Of a DNA stretch of 40,415 nucleotides, positions 1-8,330 are shown piece after piece. The notes under the pieces were generated by a model. It made no database searches, was not told the origin of the DNA, and saw only the letters and a program-made list of their open reading frames with translations. A program made the translations under genes and the position numbers. Numbering within the stretch: position 1 is the stretch's first letter; every line of letters starts with the position of its first letter. Source of the stretch: CAZEJK01 sp964512045 (GTDB lineage Bacteria; Acidobacteriota; Thermoanaerobaculia; Thermoanaerobaculales; Sulfomarinibacteraceae); contig CAZEJK010000021.1 in assembly GCA_964512045.1 (NCBI GenBank), forward strand, positions 1 through 40,415, read 5' to 3'.

Positions 1-839
1 AGCGACGAGTGACCGAGAAGCTCCTGAATGGCTCGCAGGTCCATCCCGGCCTCCAGCAGGTGGGTTGCAAACGCGTGCCGGAGAGCGTGCGGGTGGAGGT
101 GGTGCAGCTCGGCGATTCCGAGGATGGCGGAGCTCAGGATCCGGCGCACCGACCGGTCGGTGAGCCGCCCGCCGCGCTGGTTGACCAACAGCGGGTCTCC
201 GTCTCCCTCCAGGCCGTGTGCGCGCGCTATGCTCCTCCAGCTGGCGCGGACCGGGAGGTACGCGTCGATGGCGGCCAAGGCCGATCGTCCGAAGGGCACG
301 ATCCGCTCCTTGCGCCCCTTGCCGCGGACGCGGAGCAACCGCTCGCCACGGCGGACGTCGCCGAGATCAAGGCCCACCAGCTCTGCAACACGAAGGCCTG
401 CGCCGTACAGGAGCTCGAGGATCGTTCGATCGCGTCGCCCGGCATCGGTGTCGGGAACCGAGGCGAGGAGCCGCTCGAGGTCGTGAACCCGAACCACATC
501 CGGGAGCGTGCGAGCGACGCGGGGGTGCTGGATCACCTCTGCGGGGTTCGAAGTACACGCGCCCTCCAGGAGCAGAAAGCGGAAGTACGTGCGCAGGGCC
601 GCGAGCGCCCGCTGTCGGGATCGTGCCGCAAGACCCTCGGAGTGCAGGTTTGCGAGGTGCGAGCGGATGTCGGCAGGCTCGACCTCGCCAGGGCTCGAGC
701 GGTCGAGGTGGCTCGAGGCGAAGTCGGCGAAGCGGAGCACCTCCCGCCGGTATGCCGTCGATGTGCTGGTGGCGAGGTTCCGCTCCCAGCGCAGCATTTG
801 CAGGAACTCCTCCACCATCCAGGCGTCCTCGTCAACCAT
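1..839 (-). CDS. xerC: Tyrosine recombinase XerC/XerD, C-terminal end outside window
   Basis: Site-specific tyrosine recombinase that would resolve chromosome dimers at dif together with a partner Xer protein. The visible 279 residues hold an N-terminal SAM-like core-binding domain (about 8-95, with the typical LRWERNLATSTSTAYRREV start) and most of the catalytic domain. I see catalytic Arg150 in YGAGLRVAELVGLDL, the beta-hairpin Lys174 in GKGRKER, the His251-x-x-Arg254 box in HPHALRHAFATHLLEAG and His277 in LGHSS. The nucleophilic tyrosine lies beyond base 1. Start at 839 gives a normal XerC length; an internal ATG at 818 is also possible. It follows phoR after 174 bp on the same strand, so it may be read from the pho operon or from its own promoter. 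XerC versus XerD cannot be settled from this fragment. Confidence 0.88.
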   Translation of the reverse strand, partial: MVDEDAWMVEEFLQMLRWERNLATSTSTAYRREVLRFADFASSHLDRSSPGEVEPADIRSHLANLHSEGLAARSRQRALAALRTYFRFLLLEGACTSNPAEVIQHPRVARTLPDVVRVHDLERLLASVPDTDAGRRDRTILELLYGAGLRVAELVGLDLGDVRRGERLLRVRGKGRKERIVPFGRSALAAIDAYLPVRASWRSIARAHGLEGDGDPLLVNQRGGRLTDRSVRRILSSAILGIAELHHLHPHALRHAFATHLLEAGMDLRAIQELLGHSS

Positions 840-971
840 GGGGCGAGCATAGCGTCCTCCGCGGCCGGTGAGAAGTCGCCTGGCGAGAGGCTCGAGGCGG
901 AGACGAGAACGCAGCGCGGGCGAGTCACGCGCCGGCGACGGATCGAGATGTGTCGAGGACCTGGCCCTCAG

Positions 972-992
972 TGGCACGCGCAGAGCGTGCCA
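972..992. terminator. Hairpin downstream of phoR, possible terminator
   Basis: An 8-bp perfect inverted repeat (TGGCACGC / GCGTGCCA) with a 5-nt loop lies 21 bases past the phoR stop, in the 174-bp gap before xerC. It has no T-tract on either strand, so it may be an attenuating or mRNA-stabilising stem rather than an intrinsic terminator. Confidence 0.3.
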
Positions 993-1013
993 ACGCCCGG
1001 CAATCCGCGACGC

Positions 1014-2303
1014 CTACTCGCCGATGTCATCCTCGTCCTCGTCGTCGTGCGGCAGGGCAACCGGGAGAGACAGGACCATCTTCGTCCCCACCCCTTCGCG
1101 TGAGCTCGCCGAGATCGTGCCGCCGAGGTTCTGGACGAGGTGCTTGACGATCGCGAGCCCGAGCCCGAGCCCACCGACCCCGGGGGTTCGCGCTCGGTCG
1201 ATCCGGTAGAACCGCTGGAACACGGCCTTGAGCTCGCCGGACGGAATGCCGATGCCAGTGTCCTCGACTGCCAGCTCGACGGAGCCGTCTGCGGTCATCG
1301 CAGCGGACACCTCGACCCGGCCCTCCGGCCGGTTGTACTTGATCGCGTTCAGCGTCAAGTTGGAGATCACACGCGACAGGGCGCGCCGATCCGTCTTCAA
1401 GGTCAGGCTCTCCGGGACGTCCGAGCGGATGGTGATGCTCGCGGCGGCGGCTTCCGGGGCGAGGTCCTCGAGGACCTCGCCCACCAGAGCCGACAGCGCC
1501 ACCGGCTCGGCGTGCAGCTGGATGTCGCCTGCTTCGAGCGACGCCAGCTCCTGGAGCTCGTCGGTCAGCAGCGTGATTCTCTCGATCTGTCGAACCAGAA
1601 GCCCTGCGGCCTGCACGTCCACCTCCTCGGCGATCGCTTCCACGGTCGTGCGGAGCACAGAGAGCGGAGACCGGAGCTCATGCGACAGGTCTTGCACAAA
1701 CCGTCTGCGGAGCTCTTCGGCTCGGTGGACGACGCCGACCTCTGAGGCGAGGATCACCGCGCCGCCACGCCGGACGGGAAACGCGCGCACCTCCCAGTGG
1801 CCGCGAGGGTTCTCGGTGATGGTCGGCCGCGGTCGCTTGCCGCGGTTCGCCTTGCGGATCATCTTCACGACCTTCGGCTCGCGGAGCACCTCCAGCAGAA
1901 GGGAACCGGAGCGAGCGCTGTCGTGGCCGCAGAACCGACGCGCCTCCTGGTTGATCAGCCTCAGACGCATGTCGTGGTCCACGACGATGAGCCCTTCCCC
2001 CAGGCCGGAGCTGAGGTCCGAGACCAGCTCTGCCTGATGCACAGTCAGCTCCCTCGCGGCGTCCAGCTCATCATGTAGCGACTTCAGCCGCCAGCGAGCC
2101 TCGAGGGGATCGCGTGCGTCTGCCTCCCGAAGAATGCGGTTTAGTGGCAGGGCCATGCGGAACCAGCACCAGATACCCAGCGCCACCACCGTGGCCAACC
2201 ACAGCACGAGCAACCCCACCGAGCCGGAGGGCAGCCAGAGTACGCCGGCGAGCAACGGCGCCATCGCGAGGACGACACCGATCAGGAACTTGCTCAGCGT
2301 CAT
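1014..2303 (-). CDS. phoR: Phosphate-regulon sensor histidine kinase PhoR
   Basis: Membrane sensor kinase, 429 aa, expected to phosphorylate PhoB when phosphate is scarce and to be held in check by PstSCAB/PhoU. Two close hydrophobic segments (about 5-25 and 28-49) form a short anchor with almost no periplasmic loop, as in classic PhoR. A PAS-like region (about 95-195, GLIVVDHDMRLRLINQEARR) follows, then HisKA with His208 in DLSHELRSPLSVL, and HATPase_c with the N box near NLTLNAIKYN (315-324), G1 VEDTGIGIP and G2 GLGLGLAIVKHL. The C-terminus ends in an unusual acidic tail (DDEDEDD). The start at 2303 overlaps the phoB stop as ATGA, which decides it over the longer in-frame extension. Phosphate specificity is inferred from pst/phoU linkage. 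Confidence 0.9.
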   Translation of the reverse strand: MTLSKFLIGVVLAMAPLLAGVLWLPSGSVGLLVLWLATVVALGIWCWFRMALPLNRILREADARDPLEARWRLKSLHDELDAARELTVHQAELVSDLSSGLGEGLIVVDHDMRLRLINQEARRFCGHDSARSGSLLLEVLREPKVVKMIRKANRGKRPRPTITENPRGHWEVRAFPVRRGGAVILASEVGVVHRAEELRRRFVQDLSHELRSPLSVLRTTVEAIAEEVDVQAAGLLVRQIERITLLTDELQELASLEAGDIQLHAEPVALSALVGEVLEDLAPEAAAASITIRSDVPESLTLKTDRRALSRVISNLTLNAIKYNRPEGRVEVSAAMTADGSVELAVEDTGIGIPSGELKAVFQRFYRIDRARTPGVGGLGLGLAIVKHLVQNLGGTISASSREGVGTKMVLSLPVALPHDDEDEDDIGE

Positions 2304-2986
2304 GCGAAGCCGCGCCAGCGGTAGCCAGCGCCAATCACGGTCTCCACCACCTCGGCGGTGAGCTTGCGGCGGAGAGCGCGGATGTGCACGTCGACGGTGC
2401 GAGTCTCCACCTCGTGGCTGAGCCCCCACACCCGCTCCAGGATCCGTTCGCGCGACACGACCCGCGGACGGTGGGTGATCAGGAACCAGAGCAGCTCGAA
2501 CTCGCGGGTTGTCAGACGGACCTCGACATCGTCGAGCCGCACGACCATCGGTCCTCGCTCCACGACGAGCCTGCGATCACGGTAGGTGGCCTCGGGCACT
2601 CCGTGGTCGAGGTCCCGGCGCCGCAAGAGAGCCCCGATCCGGCTCTTGAGCTCGCGCAGCGAGAACGGCTTGACGATGTAATCGTCGGCTCCGAGATCCA
2701 GGCCCAAGACCCGGTCGCGCTCCTCCGCGCGGGCGGTGAGCATGATGATCGGGACGTCGGGGATCGTGCGGTTCTCGCGGAGCTCACGGCACACCGATAG
2801 CCCGTCCAGGTCCGGCAGGTTCAGGTCCAGGAGCACGAGGTCCGGGGGGCGCGAGAGCACGCCGTCCAGGCCGGCGGCGCCCGTCGTGAAGGTCTCGACC
2901 TCGAAGCCGTCGCGCTCCAGGGCGAGGGAAAGGGAGCTCGCGAGGTCGACATCGTCCTCAATGACCACGATACGGTGGGATGGCAC
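2300..2986 (-). CDS. phoB: Response regulator PhoB (OmpR family)
   Basis: Transcription factor of 228 aa that would bind Pho boxes when phosphorylated. The receiver domain (4-118) has the acidic pair EDD at 10-12, phospho-acceptor Asp54 in VLLDLNLPDLDGL, switch Thr84 in MLTAR and Lys106 in DDYIVKPFSLREL. The OmpR-type winged helix (about 130-228) shows LTTREFELLWFLITHRPRVV, the recognition region RTVDVHIRALRRKL and the wing IGAGYRW. It lies between phoU (4 bp upstream) and phoR (ATGA overlap), so sensor and regulator are translationally coupled. The family match is certain; the PhoB identity rests on the operon. Confidence 0.92.
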   Translation of the reverse strand: MPSHRIVVIEDDVDLASSLSLALERDGFEVETFTTGAAGLDGVLSRPPDLVLLDLNLPDLDGLSVCRELRENRTIPDVPIIMLTARAEERDRVLGLDLGADDYIVKPFSLRELKSRIGALLRRRDLDHGVPEATYRDRRLVVERGPMVVRLDDVEVRLTTREFELLWFLITHRPRVVSRERILERVWGLSHEVETRTVDVHIRALRRKLTAEVVETVIGAGYRWRGFA

Positions 2987-2990
2987 GGGA

Positions 2991-3671
2991 TCACTCCTCT
3001 CCGTCGTGCAGTTCGGGGCTTCGGTGGCGGATCGGACGCCCCTCGACCAGGTACACCACCTCCTCGGCGATGTTGGTTGCCTGGTCCGCGATCCGTTCTG
3101 CGCATCGCGCGATGTGGATGAGTGCGAGCGCGCGCGAGACGGTGCTCGAGTCCTCGACCATGAGTGCGATGAGCTCGCGGACGATCTGCACGTTCAGGTC
3201 GTCCACCTCGTCGTCCCGGAGAATGACCTCGCGGGCTGCGATCGCATCCTGGCGGATGTACGCCATGATCGCGTCGTTGACCATTGCGCGGGCCAGGGCG
3301 AGCATCCGTGGGAGATCGATCAGCGGTGTGATAGGGCCTTCCGGCTCCATCTCGCGGGCGCGCCGGGCGATGTTGACCGCGTTGTCCGCCACCCGCTCCA
3401 GCTCTGGCCCGAGCTTGATCGCCACGACGACGAAGCGTAGGTCGGTCGCGGTGGGCTGGTAGCGGACCAGAAACTCGGTCGCCTGGCGGTCGATCTCCAG
3501 CTCCAGCTCGTCGATGGCGTCATCCATCTTGATCGCCTTCTTGGCGAGCTTCGGGTTGCGCTCGACGAGGGCCTGGCTCGACAGGTCCAGACAGCTCTCA
3601 ACTCTTCCCGCCATGGTGAGGATCGTGCTCTTGAGTCGATCGAGCTCGTTTTCGAAGGTGCGTCGTCGCAT
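2991..3671 (-). CDS. phoU: Phosphate signalling protein PhoU
   Basis: Cytoplasmic helical protein of 226 aa, usual PhoU length, that links Pst transporter activity to PhoR and is needed to switch the regulon off. Two tandem PhoU three-helix repeats are visible (about 8-95 and 112-200). They carry acidic signatures that bind metal in known PhoU proteins, near MDDAIDELELEIDRQATEFL in the first and DDEVDDLNVQIVRELIALM in the second. The conserved KLGPELERVADNAVNIARR segment is typical. It sits 24 bp after pstB and 4 bp before phoB, an arrangement common in pst-pho operons. Confidence 0.94.
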   Translation of the reverse strand: MRRRTFENELDRLKSTILTMAGRVESCLDLSSQALVERNPKLAKKAIKMDDAIDELELEIDRQATEFLVRYQPTATDLRFVVVAIKLGPELERVADNAVNIARRAREMEPEGPITPLIDLPRMLALARAMVNDAIMAYIRQDAIAAREVILRDDEVDDLNVQIVRELIALMVEDSSTVSRALALIHIARCAERIADQATNIAEEVVYLVEGRPIRHRSPELHDGEE

Positions 3672-3695
3672 CGGTGCTATCCGTTCCTGATTGCG

Positions 3696-4469
3696 TTACC
3701 CGAACCGGCCGGTGATGTACTTCTCTGTCAGCTCCTCGCTCGGCCGGGTGAACAGGACCGTGCTCGAGCGGTACTCGATGACGGCGCCCTGCATCAGGAA
3801 CGCCGTCTGATCTGCGAGCCGTGCCGCTTGCTGCAGGTTATGCGTGACGACAACGGTGGTAATCGACGACTTCAGCTGCAGCAGGGTCTCCTCGATGGTT
3901 GCCGTGGAGATCGGATCGAGCGCCGAGGCGGGCTCGTCCAGCAGAAGCACCTCCGGCGACGTGGCAAGCGCGCGGGCGAGACAGAGGCGTTGCTGCTGAC
4001 CCTCGGACAGGTCCAGGGCGGGCTGGTGGAGTCGGTCTTTCAGCTCTTCCCAGAGATCCGCCTGACGGAGGGAGCGCTCGAGGATCTCCTCGAGCTCTTC
4101 TAGCGACCGCGTGCCCGCCATGCGCGGACCGAAGACGACGTTGTCGCGGACCGACATCGGGAACGGATTGGACGTCTGAAACACCATGCCGATGCGCGTG
4201 CGAAGCCGCTCGAGATCGACGCCCGAGCGGTTCACCTCCTCCCCGAGCACCTCCACGCTGCCGCGGACCCGGGCATTGTCGATCACATCGTTCATTCGGT
4301 TGAAGCAGCGCAACAGGGTCGACTTGCCACAGCCGGACGGGCCGATGAACGCAGTGATCCGATGCTGAGGGATCGAGATGGAGACATCGTGAAGTGCGTG
4401 CACGTCCCCATAGCGGACACTGAGGTTCCGTGTCTTGAGGGCGACGGGGTCGACTGAGAGCTTCGTCAT
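3696..4469 (-). CDS. pstB: Phosphate ABC transporter ATP-binding protein PstB
   Basis: ATPase of the high-affinity phosphate importer PstSCAB, 257 aa. Walker A is GPSGCGKS (43-50), the Q-loop is near VFQTSNPFPMSVRDNV (97-111), Walker B is LLLDEP (175-180), the D-loop is SALDP and the switch His is 210. The NPFPMS stretch after the Q-loop is characteristic of PstB. The ABC signature reads LSEGQ (154-158) where PstB proteins normally have LSGGQ, a change of the second Gly to Glu in an ATP-contacting loop. Its ATG overlaps the pstA stop (ATGA), so the two are translationally coupled. Confidence 0.95.
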   Translation of the reverse strand: MTKLSVDPVALKTRNLSVRYGDVHALHDVSISIPQHRITAFIGPSGCGKSTLLRCFNRMNDVIDNARVRGSVEVLGEEVNRSGVDLERLRTRIGMVFQTSNPFPMSVRDNVVFGPRMAGTRSLEELEEILERSLRQADLWEELKDRLHQPALDLSEGQQQRLCLARALATSPEVLLLDEPASALDPISTATIEETLLQLKSSITTVVVTHNLQQAARLADQTAFLMQGAVIEYRSSTVLFTRPSEELTEKYITGRFG

Positions 4470-6091
4470 ACCGGCCGCCCCCGGGTCCGCGAGCGCAGTC
4501 GGCGCCGGATCACGATCGCGGTCATGTTGAGGCTCAGGACGAGGACGATGAGAACGACGGCTGTCGCGAACGCCATCGGTTTGGCGGCCTCCACGTTCGG
4601 CGATTGCATGGACACATCATAGATGTGGTAACCAAGGTGCATGAACTTCCTCTCCAGGTGGAAGAACGGAGGCTCGCTGTCGACCGGCACGGCACGCGCC
4701 AGCTTGACCACACCGGTGAGCATCAGAGGCGCCACCTCCCCGGCGGCGCGACTGACGGCGAGAATGACTCCGGTCAGCACCCCCGGACGCGCTGCGGGGA
4801 GGATGACGGTCCGCAGCGTCTGCCAGCGAGTCGCGCCGAGGGCGAGAGCCCCATCTCGCCAGGTGTGGGGCACGGCGGCCAACCCCTCCTCCGTGGCGAC
4901 CACGACCACCGGCAGCGTCAGCAGCGCCAAGGTGAGGGCAGCCCAGAGGATGCCCCCGGTTCCGAAGGTGGGGCTGGGCAGCTGCTCGGCAAAGAGCGCA
5001 TGGTCGATATGCCCGCCGATACCGTAGATGAAGAACGCGAGACCGAACATCCCGAAAACGATCGACGGCACCCCGGCCAAATTGTGCACTGCAAGACGGG
5101 CGATCCGCCGCCCGCGCCCGGGACGAGCGTACTCGGAGAGGTAAACCGCCGTGACCACACCGAGGGGAACCACGGCTACGCTCATCAGCACCACCAGGAA
5201 CACCGTCGAGAACAGCGCCGGGAAGATGCCTCCCTGGGTGTTGGCGGCGAACGGTTCGGTGGTCAAGAACCGACCGATACGGTGCGCACTGAGCGCGAGC
5301 TTCGCCCACCATTGCAGCCGGTTCGGCGTTGTGATCTCCACGACCTCGGACAGCGGTACCGCGAAACGCTGGCTTGCCCCCTGCACCAGCAGCTGCTGGC
5401 TCCGGAGCTCGGCGCGAAGATCGGCGATGCGACCTTCGAGACGGTGCAGCTCGGGAGCAAGAGTTCTCTCCAGCTGTGCATGGCGACGGGTCAGCGTTGC
5501 GCTCTCCTGAGCTCGTTGTGCCTGGACGGTCGGCGGAAGCCGCTCGATCGCAGCCAGTCGTTCCTCGAGGCGAGCCAGCGGACGCCGGACGCGCGCATGC
5601 TGGGCCTCCAACGCGTCGAGCCGCTCCTGGAGGTCGGCGCGCCGGTCCATCAGCGCGGGGAGATCGAGGACCGAGCGCTCGCTGCCATCAGAGCCGAGGA
5701 GGGCGACGACGGATCCGTACGCGTCCCCGTGCTGGCGACGAACGATCCGTGCGAGTCCCGCTGGTGTGGTCGCTGTCAGCACTGTGTCGGCGGAAATCCA
5801 GCGGAAGTCGGCCCCCGTCATCTCACGGTTCCCGGTCTTCACGTAGACCCGCTCGCCCGGATGTGCCCGCGAACCCTCGGAGCGCTCGACGATCTGACCG
5901 ATGACCGTGCTGCCGTCGGTGAGGACAAGCTGCCAGATCGGCATCGGCCAGAACCAGACCGCCGCATTGGCAATGAGGACGATCAGCAGGGCACACAGCA
6001 TCGCGAGCACCGCCATGGTGGCGAGCGCGAAGCTGAACCGGCCCGCCGAGCCGGCCAGATCATCGCGTCCGCGACGCCTAGAACGAGCCAT
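4466..6091 (-). CDS. pstA: Phosphate ABC transporter permease PstA, long form
   Basis: Inner-membrane permease of the phosphate importer. At 541 aa it is nearly twice the length of E. coli PstA (about 296). One N-terminal helix (about 20-50) leads into a periplasmic insert of about 200 residues rich in Arg, Glu, Leu and Gln (about 130-230) that looks like a coiled-coil hairpin. The ordinary permease core follows (about 290-535), with its cytoplasmic coupling loop at ALALGATRWQTLRTVILPAA. Extended PstA proteins of this kind are known in Gammaproteobacteria and relatives (DUF3333-type N-terminus). The gene overlaps pstC by 14 bp and pstB by 4. The role of the periplasmic coiled coil is unknown; it may contact PstS or the long PstC. 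Confidence 0.92.
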   Translation of the reverse strand: MARSRRRGRDDLAGSAGRFSFALATMAVLAMLCALLIVLIANAAVWFWPMPIWQLVLTDGSTVIGQIVERSEGSRAHPGERVYVKTGNREMTGADFRWISADTVLTATTPAGLARIVRRQHGDAYGSVVALLGSDGSERSVLDLPALMDRRADLQERLDALEAQHARVRRPLARLEERLAAIERLPPTVQAQRAQESATLTRRHAQLERTLAPELHRLEGRIADLRAELRSQQLLVQGASQRFAVPLSEVVEITTPNRLQWWAKLALSAHRIGRFLTTEPFAANTQGGIFPALFSTVFLVVLMSVAVVPLGVVTAVYLSEYARPGRGRRIARLAVHNLAGVPSIVFGMFGLAFFIYGIGGHIDHALFAEQLPSPTFGTGGILWAALTLALLTLPVVVVATEEGLAAVPHTWRDGALALGATRWQTLRTVILPAARPGVLTGVILAVSRAAGEVAPLMLTGVVKLARAVPVDSEPPFFHLERKFMHLGYHIYDVSMQSPNVEAAKPMAFATAVVLIVLVLSLNMTAIVIRRRLRSRTRGRPV

Positions 6092-8330
6092 ACCGCCTCC
6101 GGACGGACTCCGATACCAGGTCCGCGATCGTCGTGACCACCAGCGTCAGCAAGAAGAGGAGAAACCCTGCCAGGAAGAGAACCCGGAAAAGGGTGCCACC
6201 CACCGGAGCCTCGAGAATCTCGACGGCAATCGCAGCCGACAGTGTGCGCATACCATCGAACGGAGACAGGTCCATGATCGGAGTGTTGCCGGTGGCCATC
6301 AGCACGATCATGGTCTCGCCGAAGGCCCGGCCGAGGCCGAGGACGACGGCGGCGACGAGCCCCGGGGCGGCGGCGGGCAGCACCAGATGCCGTGTCGTCT
6401 GCCAGCGGGTGGCCCCGAGGGCTCGTGCGGCGTTGAGATGGACGTTCGGCACCGCCGAGCAGGCATCCTCGGCGATGGTGAAGATCACCGGGATCACAGC
6501 GAAACCGAGCGCAATCCCGGCCACGAGCGCGTTGCTCTGGTCGTAACGCAGCCCCAGCTCCGTGAACAGGTAGCGCGGCAGATCACCGGCGAAGAGCCGG
6601 GACTCGAGGAACGGCGAGGCGACCAGTGCTCCCGTACCCACCGCGGCCGTGGCGACAATCAGCGCGCCGAGCTCGCTGCCGCTGGGCAGGCGACGGCGCA
6701 ACGTACCCGGGAGCAGCCGCCAGCCCGCCACTCCGAGCACCACCATCAGCGGCCAGGAGCCGATCAGCAGCAAGGTGGCCAGCAGATTGCGCTCGAGGAT
6801 CGGCGCCAGCCACAGACCCGCAACGAACCCGATCACCACCGACGGCACCGCAGCCATCAGCTCGAACAGAGGCTTGATGACCTGTGCCAGCCATCGAGGC
6901 GCGAGCTGCGCGGTGTACACCGCGGCGAGGAGTGCCAACGGCAGCGCGAGGATCAGGGCGTACGCTGCGGCCTTGAGGGTGCCGAACAGGAGCGGCGTCA
7001 GGCTCAGCTTGGGCTCGAACGCCTCCGAGCCTCCTGTGGACTGCCAGACGATCGCCGGCGATGGGTACCCCTCATACCACACCGGCAGAAACAGCGTCCG
7101 CCAGCTGACCTCGGGATGCGGATTGTGCACCTCCCGCCGGATCAGCTCAGCTCCGCAGACGGCGAGCGTGCTGTCTCCCTTGAGCGAGGTCGTCAGAGCC
7201 GAGATCGCTGTCCGGTTGGCAGACCATCGCTGATGGTGCAGGCGCCGGCCGGAGGTCGCGTGGAAGAGCGCCACGTCACCAGAGTCGGAGCCCAACAGAA
7301 AGCTCCGTTCACCGGCGAAGCCGGCGATGGCCGTGGGCATGCCACGCACGGACCCGGACGAACGGACCGGGTGCAGCCGAGGCAGTATCGAGGCCACCTC
7401 GAGCCCTCGGTCGAGGGCTCGCTCGCCGAGGCGATCGTGCTCCCGGACCACCAGCATTGCACCGGCAGGCACGTCCAGATCGAGGACCCGTTGGAGCCTG
7501 TCGCTGCGGTTGACGATCTCGAGGGTGGGCACGGCGACCAGGATCGTGATCTCGCCGTCGACATCAGCGGTGGCGAGGGTTCCACCCGAGGCCAGGAACG
7601 AGACAACCGCCGTGTCGCGTCTCGGCTGGGGTTGATACCGGTCCACGACAGATGCCTCCTCCAGGGACAGGATGGTGAGCTCCCCCCCTGAGATCAGCGC
7701 TGCCCGCCGAAGGTCTCTGGCCACGGCCGCCGTGGCGAGGACGTTCGTCCCGTCGAGCTCGATGACCTTCCATGGACCGTCTGGAGCGCGCCAGTGCGCG
7801 AGAATGGACCCCGCTGATCGCTTCCACAGCACTGCTGTAACGTTGCCCTCGGCGTCGCCGGCGGCCGAGACACCAACCCAGCCGGTCGCAGCGAGCGGCA
7901 GGGGGGGTGCGACGGGTTGCCAGCGGGCTGGCTGCCGAGGAGGCAGCGTCACCCGACCGGTATGGAGCGTGCCGGCTCGAGAGACGGCCGCCACGAGGCC
8001 GCTGGTGTCACTGTGCGCAGCGGCGATCCCGCCGTTCGTCGGGAGCTGCGCTGTGGGACGCGCAGTGTCGGCCGTAAGCTCGAGCTGGCCGCTCGTAGTG
8101 AGCGCCCAGCACGGGCGATCTTCCGACGGGCAGCCAACAGCCATCGGCGTCTCGTGCAGGGTCGTGCTCGCAGGCGCGGAGAACGAGGCCGGGAGGAAGA
8201 GCGGAGCCGCTTGCCGCGCGATATCCAGCACGATGAAACACACCATGACGACCACCAGGGCGCCTCCGAGTCGGATCGTGATGGTCGCCGTCCGGTCTGC
8301 GATCCGCTGGCGTCGCCGCGATGCGTCCAT
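6078..8330 (-). CDS. pstC: Phosphate ABC transporter permease PstC, long form
   Basis: Partner permease of PstA, 750 aa against about 320 for E. coli PstC. One N-terminal transmembrane helix (about 18-40) is followed by a large periplasmic domain of about 380 residues. Its repeated short strands (for example GLVAAVSRAGTLHTGRVTL and GDVALFHATSGRRL) read like a beta-propeller. The permease core starts near LLFGTLKAAAYALILALPLA and ends with a coupling loop, ALGATRWQTTRHLVLPAA. ATG at 8330 overlaps the upstream pstS stop as TGATG; a GTG one codon earlier (8333) is also possible. Long PstC and long PstA occur together here, which suggests the two periplasmic inserts work as one assembly. Confidence 0.9.
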   Translation of the reverse strand: MDASRRRQRIADRTATITIRLGGALVVVMVCFIVLDIARQAAPLFLPASFSAPASTTLHETPMAVGCPSEDRPCWALTTSGQLELTADTARPTAQLPTNGGIAAAHSDTSGLVAAVSRAGTLHTGRVTLPPRQPARWQPVAPPLPLAATGWVGVSAAGDAEGNVTAVLWKRSAGSILAHWRAPDGPWKVIELDGTNVLATAAVARDLRRAALISGGELTILSLEEASVVDRYQPQPRRDTAVVSFLASGGTLATADVDGEITILVAVPTLEIVNRSDRLQRVLDLDVPAGAMLVVREHDRLGERALDRGLEVASILPRLHPVRSSGSVRGMPTAIAGFAGERSFLLGSDSGDVALFHATSGRRLHHQRWSANRTAISALTTSLKGDSTLAVCGAELIRREVHNPHPEVSWRTLFLPVWYEGYPSPAIVWQSTGGSEAFEPKLSLTPLLFGTLKAAAYALILALPLALLAAVYTAQLAPRWLAQVIKPLFELMAAVPSVVIGFVAGLWLAPILERNLLATLLLIGSWPLMVVLGVAGWRLLPGTLRRRLPSGSELGALIVATAAVGTGALVASPFLESRLFAGDLPRYLFTELGLRYDQSNALVAGIALGFAVIPVIFTIAEDACSAVPNVHLNAARALGATRWQTTRHLVLPAAAPGLVAAVVLGLGRAFGETMIVLMATGNTPIMDLSPFDGMRTLSAAIAVEILEAPVGGTLFRVLFLAGFLLFLLTLVVTTIADLVSESVRRRYGSF

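Noticed and set aside
5901..7691. 596-codon plus-strand open frame opposite pstC and pstA
   Set aside because: It is the complement of two clear permease genes; the translation is low-complexity Arg/Gln/Glu and has no domain.
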